NCBI RefSeq assembly: GCF_020181355.1
Contig: NZ_CP084004.1
Span: forward strand, 682,001 to 746,000
Source of the DNA: Collinsella aerofaciens
GTDB lineage: Bacteria > Actinomycetota > Coriobacteriia > Coriobacteriales > Coriobacteriaceae
Direction of reading: 5' to 3'
Length of the DNA stretch: 64,000 nucleotides
Under the pieces are notes generated by a model. The model was not told the DNA's origin and ran no database searches. It worked only from the letters and a program-made list of their open reading frames with translations. The position numbers and the translations under genes were made by a program. Shown piece after piece: positions 1-7,965 of this stretch; position 1 is the stretch's first letter, and each line of letters starts with the position of its first letter.

Positions 1-151
1 AGCGGGCGCTTGCCGAAGGATAGCCGTATTTAGTGCGCTTGAACGAGCCATCAAACCCCGAGGCGTGTTTGCCCCACGTCACCGATGTTGTGCGTCGGTT
101 GACCGGCGCGGCACTCCGCCTTCTGCGGCTCGGTTTTGAAGTCTCAGCCAT
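1..151 (-). CDS. Hypothetical protein, N-terminal fragment (gene runs off the left edge)
   Basis: An open frame begins at the ATG at 149-151 and stays open to the window edge for 50 codons. The start of the product, MAETSKPSRRRR, is very basic and rich in Ser, Thr and Arg, with no hydrophobic segment in the visible part. A weak purine-rich stretch (GAGGG) sits just before the ATG. It lies 84 bp downstream of the regulator at 236-1453 on the same strand and could be co-transcribed with it. No family is recognisable from 50 residues, and the frame may be spurious. Confidence 0.4.
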   Translation of the reverse strand, partial: MAETSKPSRRRRSAAPVNRRTTSVTWGKHASGFDGSFKRTKYGYPSASAR

Positions 152-235
152 ATGCCCTCGCACGCCGTAACCAAATCGAAACAATAACGCTTTGGACTGT
201 AGCACACGCGTCGCGTGCGGTCACGGGCGCCTCGC

Positions 236-1453
236 TCAACGGTCATCGTCCTTCAGCAAGCGCCACAGCGTTGTACGGCTTATGCCCAGCACCTCCGCCG
301 CACGGGTTCGGTTGCCGTGGAGATGGTCTACAACCAGATGCGCGATATCTCGCTCGGTATCGGCCAGCGGTCGCAGGATATACAGGTCACTTTCAAGCGT
401 CGGGGCGCCAAAGGTTGCGGTCTTAATCACGTCCTCTTGGGCGAGCACTTCCTCCGCCACAGCGCGGTCCACCGTGCCCGCCCCCACCAATATATACAGT
501 CGTTCCGAGACCTCGCGGAGCTGCAGATAATTGCGCGGCCAGCGGTAAGCATCGAGCGTCTTCGTCGCCGCGACAGACAGCGTGGGCGCTGCCGTTCCAA
601 ATGCATCAGCGAGATATTCCAAATAGCGCGCAGCCTTCGTCGACGCGGCTCCCTGCTCGGCGATTGCCGGCGCCACGCTCACCGCACAGGCGAAGCGCTC
701 GGACACAAAGGCGGCTTGATCACTTTCGCTGCCGCCCGGCATGTCATTCGCCGTCAGCACCACATGGCAGCGCGTCGCCAACGCGGTGTCGGCCATCGTG
801 GAAACGAGCTCGCGAAGGCGCTGCGGACCAACCGCGTTCCAGCCCTCAATGCAAAGTGTCAGCCCCGTTTGGAACAGCGGCGATTCGGAGCTTTTGAGCA
901 CATGGCGCCAACCGCGATCGGTGAGTTCATCGAGCGCGACGGAAACAAAGGGCTGATCGGCAAAAGGACCGTCCAGATAGAGGCGCTTGGCGATCTCGAC
1001 CTGACCCGCTCCCAGCTCGCCCTCGAGCATAAGGGGCACACCGCGCGCGTAGCTCTCGGCAACCGGTGCAGCCACCGCAGCGGCACCCTCAACGATGCCG
1101 TACGCGCTCGATTCGTAGCGGGCCTCAACTTCGTCGGCGTTGAGCCACTCGATGCCCGCATGCGCCGCGGCACCGCGCACCTCACGCGCCACGACCACCC
1201 AAAGGCCCCCGCCCTCTTTGTCGGTGGGGCGAACGGTCAGGCTCAGGCGCGTACCCGCACGCCCCATAACAAGACGCGCGCCGTCTCCTATACGGTCGAG
1301 GCGCTCAGCGACAAAAGCCGCCACATCCCGCTCGAGCGCCGCGTCATTCATGGTCGAGATCGCGACGTCCCCACGCGCATCGATTGCCAATGCCGAGGCC
1401 CCGGCAGCAGCCAGGGCTTCGGTCAAGATGTTCAGCTTGACATCGCTATCCAT
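236..1453 (-). CDS. Sigma-54-activator-like regulator with degenerate AAA+ domain and Fis-type HTH
   Basis: The product has 405 residues. The C-terminus (about 365-403) is a Fis-type helix-turn-helix with the typical NRTRAAEVLGISRTTLWR pattern. Before it lies a WPRNYLQLRE stretch (about 305-314) equivalent to the WPGNVREL of NtrC-family activators. The nucleotide-binding region is recognisable but broken: GELGAGQ at 145-151 replaces GExGxGK, so the Walker A lysine is missing. No GAFTGA sigma-54-contact loop is present. The N-terminal 100 residues look like a small sensor domain of unknown ligand. It is probably a DNA-binding regulator that works without ATP-driven sigma-54 remodelling. I chose the ATG at 1453 because an AGGGG precedes it; an upstream in-frame extension lacks protein-like composition. 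The yeiH-like gene lies upstream on the same strand. Confidence 0.8.
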   Translation of the reverse strand: MDSDVKLNILTEALAAAGASALAIDARGDVAISTMNDAALERDVAAFVAERLDRIGDGARLVMGRAGTRLSLTVRPTDKEGGGLWVVVAREVRGAAAHAGIEWLNADEVEARYESSAYGIVEGAAAVAAPVAESYARGVPLMLEGELGAGQVEIAKRLYLDGPFADQPFVSVALDELTDRGWRHVLKSSESPLFQTGLTLCIEGWNAVGPQRLRELVSTMADTALATRCHVVLTANDMPGGSESDQAAFVSERFACAVSVAPAIAEQGAASTKAARYLEYLADAFGTAAPTLSVAATKTLDAYRWPRNYLQLREVSERLYILVGAGTVDRAVAEEVLAQEDVIKTATFGAPTLESDLYILRPLADTERDIAHLVVDHLHGNRTRAAEVLGISRTTLWRLLKDDDR

Positions 1454-1603
1454 TATTTGCCCCTGTCCGCAGCGACGCGCAACCGCCGACGGTCGCACGA
1501 CCGAGTGTTTCAGAATTGAACGATATTGCTCATCAAACACTATAGGGCAGAAAGCGCCGTCCTGCGAGTATAGGTGTTGCCCCGCATCACCATCCTGGCG
1601 GGG

Positions 1604-1666
1604 CGATAAGAGCTCTTCGGGACTTATAAACCTGCGGACAAGCCATACCCGCAAGAGCTCCTATCG
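1604..1666. repeat. Imperfect inverted repeat between yeiH-like gene and regulator
   Basis: CGATAAGAGCTCTTCGGG at 1604-1621 pairs imperfectly with the segment at 1648-1666 (one substitution, one inserted base). It lies just downstream of the yeiH-like gene and may be a weak terminator or an operator for the regulator; no T-run follows it on either strand. Confidence 0.4.
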
Positions 1667-1719
1667 CTCCACCGCAGGCTTGCGCTCACCGGCAGCCAGC
1701 ACGCGAATAAGCTACTTCT

Positions 1720-2754
1720 CTACCAGATTCCCAGCACGTGTTGCATTCCCAAACTCATGCACGCAATACCAATCCAGCAGCAAAAGCCCAGCGCGATGGG
1801 CTTGCCGCCCTTTTTGACCAGCTCGACGATATCGGTATTAAAACCAATAGCCGCCATGGCCATCACAATAAAGAATTTCGACAGCTCCTTGATGGGCGCC
1901 GTGATGGACACGGGAAGCTGAAACACCGTGGTGATCACGCTCGCCAGCACAAAGAACAGCACAAACATGGGAAACGCGCGTTTAAGGGAGAACGTGCTTT
2001 TGGCGTCGCCGCCGGCCTTGCGTGCCAGATGCATCTGCCAGCATGCGAGGACCAACGTGATGGGAATAATGGCCAGCGTCCTGGTGAGCTTGACCACTGT
2101 AGCGCTCTCGAGCACATTGGCGCCGGGATGCATGCTGTCCCAAGCGCTCGCCGCAGCCGTTACGGACGAGGTGTCGTTGATGGCGGTACCGGCAAACAGG
2201 CCAAAGCCCTCGTTGGTCAGCCCGAGCATGCCGCCGAGCGTCGGAAACACGAGCGCCGCGATAACGTTAAACAGGAAGATGACCGAAATGGCCTGGGCAA
2301 TCTCGCGATCGTCGGCATCGATGACGGGCGCGGTCGCAGCAATGGCCGAACCGCCGCAAATCGACGAACCCACACCCACAAGCGTCGCGATCTTGCCCGG
2401 CACGTTCATAACGTGGCAGAGCACAAAGGCGATGACAAGCGAGGTCGAGATTGTCGCCACGATAATCGGCAGCGGCTGGGCGCCCTTGGACAGAATCTGG
2501 GAGAGGTTCATGCCAAAGCCAAGCAGGATAACCGCGTACTGCAAGACTTTTTTGGACGTATAGGTGACGCCAGCGGCGAGCTGTTCGCGACGATTCTTGG
2601 GAAAGACGAGCGCCAGGACCATGCCAAAGAGGATGGCAAATACCGGACCGCCGACCACCTCAATTTGTTTGCCGAGCAGCGTCGCGGGAATGGCGATGAT
2701 CAGGCAGAACAAGACGCCTTTCCAGCGCTCGCGTACGATATTTGCCAGTTGCAT
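1720..2754 (-). CDS. YeiH/YadS-family putative sulfate exporter
   Basis: A 344-residue, strongly hydrophobic protein with about ten predicted membrane spans, matching the YeiH family (UPF0324) in length and sequence. The conserved GVGSSICGGSAIAATAPVI stretch (about 128-146) and the GTAINDTSSVTAA motif (about 190-202) are hallmarks. Family members are annotated as putative sulfate or sulfonate-related exporters, but the substrate is poorly established. The ATG at 2754 is preceded by AAGGAA. It is divergent from the GntR regulator at 2948, separated by about 190 bp, and is followed on its own strand by the degenerate activator; either could control it. Confidence 0.92.
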   Translation of the reverse strand: MQLANIVRERWKGVLFCLIIAIPATLLGKQIEVVGGPVFAILFGMVLALVFPKNRREQLAAGVTYTSKKVLQYAVILLGFGMNLSQILSKGAQPLPIIVATISTSLVIAFVLCHVMNVPGKIATLVGVGSSICGGSAIAATAPVIDADDREIAQAISVIFLFNVIAALVFPTLGGMLGLTNEGFGLFAGTAINDTSSVTAAASAWDSMHPGANVLESATVVKLTRTLAIIPITLVLACWQMHLARKAGGDAKSTFSLKRAFPMFVLFFVLASVITTVFQLPVSITAPIKELSKFFIVMAMAAIGFNTDIVELVKKGGKPIALGFCCWIGIACMSLGMQHVLGIW

Positions 2755-2947
2755 ATGGGATTCCTTCTTTCTATTTCACGTTTGCGACGGCTTATGATAC
2801 GGCAACATTGAGCGCAGCCTTGCGCAAACACAGACTAAGATGCCGCAATAGTTCTCAGGCAACAGCCGAATTACCCACCGCGGAGAGCTGATTCGCGGCA
2901 TAATTAACAACTGACATATGAGTTTGATAGAACAGTTGCGAGGCGCT

Positions 2948-3649
2948 ATGGAAGAATCGATGCACGTCGGCGAGCAGGAAACGAGCCTACAGGACCAGTC
3001 CTACCACACCATTCGACGCAAAATCGTCTACCTGGACTACAAACCGGGCGAAAAGCTGGGCGTCAAGCAACTTTGCGACGACCTGGATATGGGTCGCACG
3101 CCCGTGCGCGAGGCTTTGGTTCGCTTGGCGCAGGAAGGCCTGGTGCGCACCGTGCCCCAGAGCGGCACCTATGTCTCGCCCATCAACCTCACCCTTGCCG
3201 AGAGTGCCTGTTACATCCGCGAGCATCTGGAAAAGCAGGTGATTGTGGAGTGCTGTGCGCGCGCCACGTCGGCCGGCATCGAGCAGCTCGACCGCGCCAT
3301 CGTGCTGCAGGAAAAGGCCATGGCCGAAGAGGATCGCATCGGCTTCTTTTTGAGCGACAACCTCATGCATCACATGATTTTTAGCATCGCATGTCGCAGC
3401 ACCGTGTGGTCGTGGCTCGAAGAGACCAATGCCGACCTGGAGCGCTTCCGCTGGCTGCGCGCCGCCACGCAGGTTCTCGACAATCAGGACATCGTGAACG
3501 AGCACAAGCAGATTCGCCGCGCTATCGCCGGTCGCGACCCCATCGAAGCGAGCTTTTTGGTCAGCAAGCACCTGCATATGATGTTCCGCAACCAGACCGA
3601 GGTTCTGGACCAGTTCCCCGAGTACTTCGAGACCAGCAAGCTCCGCTAA
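2948..3649 (+). CDS. GntR-family transcriptional regulator (FadR/FCD type)
   Basis: A 233-residue regulator. A winged helix (about 17-80) carries the GntR signature, with MGRTPVREALVRLAQEGLV as recognition region and wing. The remaining ~150 residues are helical and match an FCD ligand-binding domain, whose family members sense small carboxylates or sugar acids. The start is ambiguous: an ATG at 2918 would add ten residues, but the ATG at 2948 has a GAGG at the right distance and the added residues are not needed for the fold. It is divergent from the yeiH-like exporter, the obvious candidate target. A long terminator and a REP-like hairpin follow immediately. Confidence 0.88.
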   Translation: MEESMHVGEQETSLQDQSYHTIRRKIVYLDYKPGEKLGVKQLCDDLDMGRTPVREALVRLAQEGLVRTVPQSGTYVSPINLTLAESACYIREHLEKQVIVECCARATSAGIEQLDRAIVLQEKAMAEEDRIGFFLSDNLMHHMIFSIACRSTVWSWLEETNADLERFRWLRAATQVLDNQDIVNEHKQIRRAIAGRDPIEASFLVSKHLHMMFRNQTEVLDQFPEYFETSKLR

Positions 3650-3684
3650 CCTGCCAAATTGGGACAGGTTCATTTTGGCAGGTT
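3648..3684 (+). repeat. REP-like hairpin, copy A (GGGACAGG loop)
   Basis: AACCTGCCAAA (3648-3658) pairs with TTTGGCAGGTT (3674-3684); the loop carries GGGACAGGTT, and the sequence continues TTATCTGGGCAAA. The same hairpin occurs in inverted orientation at 5835-5871, so the two copies flank glmS. The left arm overlaps the GntR stop codon. Confidence 0.75.
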
Positions 3685-3702
3685 TTATCTGGGCAAATGA
3701 AA

Positions 3703-3738
3703 CAAGGCCCGGCTCCGCTGCAACGGAGCCGGGCCTTG
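3703..3738. terminator. Bidirectional terminator between GntR gene and glmS
   Basis: A perfect 15-bp GC-rich stem (CAAGGCCCGGCTCCG and its complement) with a CTGCAA loop lies between the convergent regulator and glmS. It can serve both genes. Confidence 0.8.
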
Positions 3739-3760
3739 GTCGCCAGAATGGCGGAACCAA

Positions 3761-5608
3761 CTACTCCACGGTAACGCTCTTTGCCAGGTTGCGGGGCTGG
3801 TCGACGTCGCAGCCGCGCAGGATGGCGACCTCGCGGGCGAGCAGCTGCAGCGGGACGCTCGCCGTGATGGGGCTGAACACGTCGCGGACTGCTGGCACGC
3901 GGATAATGCAGTCGGCGATTTTGTTGATCTCCTCGTCGCCCTCGGTGGCAACGACGATGACCTTGGCGCCGCGCGCCTTGCACTCCATAAGGTTCGACAC
4001 GGTCTTGTCGTAGGTGGCACTCTTGGTGGCCACGGCGATGACAGGGAAGCCCGGGTCGATCAGGGCAATGGGGCCATGCTTCATCTCACCGGCGGCATAT
4101 GCCTCGGCGTGCAGGTAGCTGACTTCCTTGAGCTTGAGCGCACCCTCGTAGGAAATAGCGGCACCCATGCCGCGGCCCACGAACAGCGCCGACTGCGCGT
4201 CCTTGCACAGCAGGGCAGCCTCATGAACGGCCTCGGTTTGGGTATCCAAAATCCACTGGATCTGCTCGGCCGTATCGGAAAGCTCGCGGAACAGCATGCG
4301 CGCCTGCTTGGTGGTCAAGCGGTACTTGACCTGCGCCAGCAGCAGGGCCAAAAGCGTAAGGCTCACGACCTGGCCGATGAAGCTCTTGGTCGAGGCGACC
4401 GCGATCTCCTTGTTGGCCTTGGTGTAGATGACGCCGTCGCTCTCACGCGCCACGGGGCTGCCCACCACGTTGGTGATGCCGAAGACCTTGGCACCCTTGA
4501 TGCGCGCGTCGCGAATGGCGGCAAGGGTATCGGCCGTCTCGCCCGACTGGGACACGGCAACGACAAGCGTCGTCGGCGTAATGATGGGGTTGCGATAACG
4601 GAACTCGCTGGCCGCCTCCACCTCGGTGGGGATGCGAGCCCAGCCCTCAATGAGATTCTTGGCAATGAGGCCAGCATGATAGCTGGTGCCGCAAGCGATC
4701 ACGTAGACGCGGTCGATGTCGTTGAGTTCCTCGAGCGAAAGGCCCAGCTCGTCGATGTCGAGCTCGCCGGCCGGCGTCATACGACCAACCAGCGTGTCGC
4801 GCACGACGCGCGGCTGCTCGTGAATCTCCTTGAGCATAAAGTCGGGATAACCGCCCTTTTCTGCCATGTCCAGGTCCCAGTCGATGTGGGTGACCTTGGG
4901 CTCGATAACGTTGCCGGCCTCGTCGGTGTACTCGACGCCTGTGGGCGTGAGCTTGGCAAACTGACCGTCCTCGAGCACCACGACATCGCGGGTGGCGTCG
5001 ATGAGCGCGATGACATCGGAGGCGACATAGGCGCCGGTCTCGCCCACGCCGACTACGATCGGGGAATCCTTGCGGGCCACGGCGATCACGCCGGGCTCGT
5101 CAGCGCACACGGCGGCCAGACCATAGGCACCGACCACGTGGGTGCAAGCCTCGCGCACGGAGGCCATCAGGTCGTGCGTCTCGGCATAAGCCTCTTCGAT
5201 CAGATGCGCGAAGACCTCGGTATCGGTCTCGCTCTTAAAGTGGTGGCCGCGGCCCTCCAGCTCTTCGCGCAGCTCGGCGAAGTTCTCGATGATGCCGTTG
5301 TGGACGATGGCGATACGACCGTCGCAGCTGGTGTGGGGGTGAGCGTTAACGACGGAGGGCTTGCCGTGGGTGGCCCAACGGGTATGGCCGATACCGCAGG
5401 TAGCGTCGCTGTCGATGTTGGAAAGCTCGCTCTCCAGACCCGCGACCTTGCCCACGCGGCGGATGACGTCAAGGTGCGCCGCGGCGCCCTCGCCCACCTC
5501 GAGCGCGACGCCCGAGGAGTCATAGCCGCGATACTCCATACGCTTGAGGCCCGTGACCAGGATGTTCTTTGCAATATCAGAGCCGGTGTAGCCGACGATT
5601 CCGCACAT
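3761..5608 (-). CDS. glmS: Glutamine--fructose-6-phosphate aminotransferase (isomerizing)
   Basis: A 615-residue protein of normal length for GlmS. It makes glucosamine-6-phosphate from fructose-6-phosphate and glutamine, the first committed step to UDP-GlcNAc and peptidoglycan. The N-terminus MCGIVGYTG gives the Ntn-type glutaminase with Cys2 as nucleophile after Met removal. Two SIS sugar-isomerase domains follow (about 290-430 and 460-600), including the conserved VSQSGETADT and the C-terminal DQPRNLAKSVTVE. The ATG at 5608 follows AAGGGA. No glmS ribozyme-like sequence is evident upstream; instead a cluster of ATACCA/TGGTAT half-sites lies near a possible promoter at 5683-5741. The gene is flanked by inverted copies of a REP-like hairpin. 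Confidence 0.97.
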   Translation of the reverse strand: MCGIVGYTGSDIAKNILVTGLKRMEYRGYDSSGVALEVGEGAAAHLDVIRRVGKVAGLESELSNIDSDATCGIGHTRWATHGKPSVVNAHPHTSCDGRIAIVHNGIIENFAELREELEGRGHHFKSETDTEVFAHLIEEAYAETHDLMASVREACTHVVGAYGLAAVCADEPGVIAVARKDSPIVVGVGETGAYVASDVIALIDATRDVVVLEDGQFAKLTPTGVEYTDEAGNVIEPKVTHIDWDLDMAEKGGYPDFMLKEIHEQPRVVRDTLVGRMTPAGELDIDELGLSLEELNDIDRVYVIACGTSYHAGLIAKNLIEGWARIPTEVEAASEFRYRNPIITPTTLVVAVSQSGETADTLAAIRDARIKGAKVFGITNVVGSPVARESDGVIYTKANKEIAVASTKSFIGQVVSLTLLALLLAQVKYRLTTKQARMLFRELSDTAEQIQWILDTQTEAVHEAALLCKDAQSALFVGRGMGAAISYEGALKLKEVSYLHAEAYAAGEMKHGPIALIDPGFPVIAVATKSATYDKTVSNLMECKARGAKVIVVATEGDEEINKIADCIIRVPAVRDVFSPITASVPLQLLAREVAILRGCDVDQPRNLAKSVTVE

Positions 5609-5709
5609 AAGATAAATCCCTTCGTTCGCGTGACTGCAAGACGTCCACGCACAAGGGGCGCTGAGACGTATAACGTTCGAGTATTGTACTCACGCAAACG
5701 CAAGCTGAT

Positions 5710-5741
5710 ATACCAGAAGTGGTATCTCAACTTAGATACCA
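5710..5741. promoter_or_regulatory. Candidate operator upstream of glmS
   Basis: ATACCAgaagTGGTAT (5710-5725) is a perfect 6+6 inverted repeat, and a third half-site ATACCA lies at 5736-5741. A minus-strand TACAAT at 5683-5688 is a plausible -10 for glmS, which puts the half-sites at or just upstream of its -35. GntR/HutC-type sugar regulators bind comparable palindromes; assignment to a regulator is inference. Confidence 0.5.
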
Positions 5742-5770
5742 CTCGATGCACACACGTCCAGCCGGTCCAA

Positions 5771-5805
5771 ACCACCACAAAGGTGCCTGCCCCCTTCGTG
5801 GTGGT
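5771..5805. repeat. Short inverted repeat (GGGGGCAGGCACC type)
   Basis: ACCACCACAAAGG (5771-5783) pairs with 5793-5805 with one mismatch around a GC-rich loop. It resembles widespread REP-like intergenic palindromes and lies between glmS and the LacI gene. Function unknown. Confidence 0.55.
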
Positions 5806-5834
5806 CGCGCTGGCAATAGCGTTTGCCCAGATAA

Positions 5835-5871
5835 AACCTGCCAAAATAAACCTGTCCCTTTTTGGAAGGTT
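5835..5871 (-). repeat. REP-like hairpin, copy B (inverse of the 3648 copy)
   Basis: AACCTGCCAAAA (5835-5846) pairs with TTTTGGAAGGTT (5860-5871, one mismatch); the loop reads AACCTGTCCC. Read on the minus strand it matches copy A at 3648-3684, including the flanking TTATCTGGGCAAA. Confidence 0.75.
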
Positions 5872-5920
5872 TGGGATGCTACAATCTGGCTTGTACTTGA
5901 AACGCATCAAAGGGGCCGCT

Positions 5921-7033
5921 ATGGCAAAGGTAAAAATCAGCGACGTCGCGCGCGAGGCCGGGGTTTCGTTGGGCACGGTTTCCAACGCGCTCAACCACCC
6001 CGAAAAGCTGCGCCCCGAGACCCTCAAGCTCATCAACGAGACCATCAATCGCCTTGGCTACCTGCCCAACCAAAGCGCCCGTCAGCTCGCGGGCGGCGCC
6101 ACCAAGTCCTTTGGCCTGGTGCTCCCCCGTCTCGATCACGGCTTTTCGCTCCAAATCGCCAGCGGCGCCCACAACGAGGCCCGCAAGCACGGCTACGACT
6201 TGCTCATCGCCAACGCCGATAACGACGATATTCTCGAGGACCATTACCTGCGCTACTTTATGGGCACCCAGATGTCCGGCGTCATGGTTCAGCCCATGGC
6301 ATCCCCCGACTGGCACCCCGCCATGACCAAGATGCCCGTGCCGATCGTCCATCTGGACATCCATTGCTCCGAGCCCGGCTACTACGTAGCGGCCGACAAC
6401 GAGGCCCAGGGTCGCATCATTGCCGAACTTGCTATCGCCCGCGGCGCGCACCATATTGTCGTCGTCGGCCGAGCAGCATTTATGCAACTCACCCTGCGCG
6501 TCCTTGGCATTCATAAGGCGCTCGCCCTGCACCCCGATATCAAGATCGAAGTCATCGACGCCGGCGAATGGAATACCGCTGCCGACGGCTACGGCATCGG
6601 TGCCCAAATCGCCGAGCGCCCCGCGGACGAACGTCCCGATTTTGTCGTCGGCCTGACCGATGTGTTGGCCTCGGGCGTCGTTTCGGCACTGGTCAACAAG
6701 GGCATCTCTGTCCCCGGGCAAGTACGCGTGGCCGGATGCGACGGCAACCCGCTCGCTTGGAGCGGATCGGTCCCGCTCACTACGGTAGCGCCCCCGGGCT
6801 ACGAGATTGGCCGCAAGGGTGTCCAACTGCTGATGGAGCAAATCGAGAACAAGGTCCCGACAAAGACCAAGCATATCCACGTCAGCTCTGCCGCGCGCAC
6901 CGTCACCGCGGTCACGGCCATCGAGGGCATCAACCGCCAAGAACTCGTGCGGCCGTTCCTGCTGGAACGCGCCAGCACCCAGGCAAGCAGCCAGACCGAC
7001 GCCACGGCCATCAACCTCGGTGCGTATCTATAG
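5921..7033 (+). CDS. LacI-family transcriptional regulator
   Basis: A 370-residue regulator. The LacI-type helix-turn-helix and hinge occupy about residues 3-55 (ISDVAREAGVSLGTVSNALN, then LGYLPNQSARQLAGG). A periplasmic-binding-protein-like sugar domain fills residues 60-340. Family members repress or activate carbohydrate genes in response to a sugar effector; the effector here is unknown. The ATG at 5921 has an AGGGG ribosome-binding site, and a TACAAT at 5880-5885 is a possible -10. It is divergent from glmS and shares the 312-bp intergenic region holding the TGGTAT operator and two REP-like repeats, so it could influence glmS, though nothing proves it. A strong terminator follows. Confidence 0.9.
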   Translation: MAKVKISDVAREAGVSLGTVSNALNHPEKLRPETLKLINETINRLGYLPNQSARQLAGGATKSFGLVLPRLDHGFSLQIASGAHNEARKHGYDLLIANADNDDILEDHYLRYFMGTQMSGVMVQPMASPDWHPAMTKMPVPIVHLDIHCSEPGYYVAADNEAQGRIIAELAIARGAHHIVVVGRAAFMQLTLRVLGIHKALALHPDIKIEVIDAGEWNTAADGYGIGAQIAERPADERPDFVVGLTDVLASGVVSALVNKGISVPGQVRVAGCDGNPLAWSGSVPLTTVAPPGYEIGRKGVQLLMEQIENKVPTKTKHIHVSSAARTVTAVTAIEGINRQELVRPFLLERASTQASSQTDATAINLGAYL

Positions 7034-7061
7034 CACGCCCGCAAGTATGCTAAGTCGCCGC

Positions 7062-7105
7062 TCAAGCAAAAGGGGCCCGACCATTGCCGGGCCCCTTTTG
7101 CTTGA
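7062..7105. terminator. Bidirectional terminator, LacI gene / HAD gene
   Basis: A perfect 18-bp stem (7062-7079 with 7088-7105) contains AAAAGGGGCCCG and its complement, giving a T-run on either strand. It lies between two convergent genes. Confidence 0.85.
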
Positions 7106-7146
7106 GCGCAAACGTGAGCAATCGCTCGTTTCAACGCCGCAATTTT

Positions 7147-7797
7147 CTAGCGCACAGTCTTGATTGCCGCCGCCAGGTCGAACAACGTATCGAGCACGGC
7201 CTCGCAGCCATCCACCACGTCCTGCGGCAGCGGCACGATATCGGGGACGGCAAAGACATGGCAGCCGGCCGTAATGCCCGAGACGCAACCGTTGCGCGAA
7301 TCTTCGACCACGGCACATTCCTCGGGAGCAAAGCCCGCGCGCTCGCAGGCGAGCAGATACATCTCGGGGTCGGGCTTGCCGTGCACGACGTCCTCGCCAC
7401 ACGTTACCGTTTCAAACTTGTCAAAGAGGCCAACCATCTTAAGGTTGCGCTCCGCCGTAACGAGGCGCGACGACGTCGCTAGACCCACGTGATAGCCCGC
7501 AGCCAGCAGCTCGTCTAGGCACTCGGCGGCGCCGGCCTTAAGCTCCAGCTCGGTCTTGACCATCTCGTCGCGAATCTCCTTGTGGCGGACATAGACCGCC
7601 TCGGTGGTTTCATGGCTGCCGTAATGCCTATCGAGGATGTCCATGACATCGGGCAGCGTGCGGCCGATAAACTGATGGATCAGCGCTTCATCAATCGCGA
7701 GCCCCAGCTCAGCGGCGCCTGCCTTCCAGGCCTTAATCCCCAAACGCTCGGTATCGACCAGCGTTCCATCCATGTCAAAAATAACAGCCTTGATCAT
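7147..7797 (-). CDS. HAD-superfamily phosphatase (beta-phosphoglucomutase-like)
   Basis: A 216-residue HAD hydrolase. Motif I is FDMDGTLVDTE (residues 7-17, with Asp8 as nucleophile and Asp10 as acid/base), motif II is the ATSSR region (about 110-114), and motif IV is VEDSRNG (about 166-172). The helical cap inserted after motif I (about 18-85) puts it in subfamily I with beta-phosphoglucomutases and sugar-phosphate phosphatases. The substrate cannot be read from sequence. The ATG at 7795-7797 follows AGGGG. It is divergent from larE and convergent with the LacI gene, so it appears to be a single-gene unit. Confidence 0.9.
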   Translation of the reverse strand: MIKAVIFDMDGTLVDTERLGIKAWKAGAAELGLAIDEALIHQFIGRTLPDVMDILDRHYGSHETTEAVYVRHKEIRDEMVKTELELKAGAAECLDELLAAGYHVGLATSSRLVTAERNLKMVGLFDKFETVTCGEDVVHGKPDPEMYLLACERAGFAPEECAVVEDSRNGCVSGITAGCHVFAVPDIVPLPQDVVDGCEAVLDTLFDLAAAIKTVR

Positions 7798-7903
7798 ATC
7801 GGTCCCCCTCGCCGGATTGCATTACTGCCACTCTACCGCACTTTACAAGCTTGTATATAACGTATATAGCATATTGCACTTTCGTTACATAGCTGGAAGT
7901 CTT

Positions 7904-7931
7904 ATGACAAGCAGCTCGGTGGGATTATAGT
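7904..7931 (+). promoter_or_regulatory. Predicted sigma-70-type promoter of larE
   Basis: ATGACA (7904-7909), a 16-bp spacer and TATAGT (7926-7931) lie about 35 bp before the larE start codon. Confidence 0.55.
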
Positions 7932-7965
7932 TTCATCCGAGCTTTAATAACTGTAAGGAACTTTC

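Noticed and set aside
4076-5920. Long open frame on the plus strand opposite glmS, running into the LacI gene
   Set aside because: It is the complement of a GC-rich gene in a frame mirroring codon positions. The product is low in structure and the real LacI start (ATG at 5921 with AGGGG) lies at its end.
5609-5920. glmS ribozyme or riboswitch
   Set aside because: No conserved ribozyme core near the start codon; the region holds REP-like repeats and a DNA-type palindrome instead.
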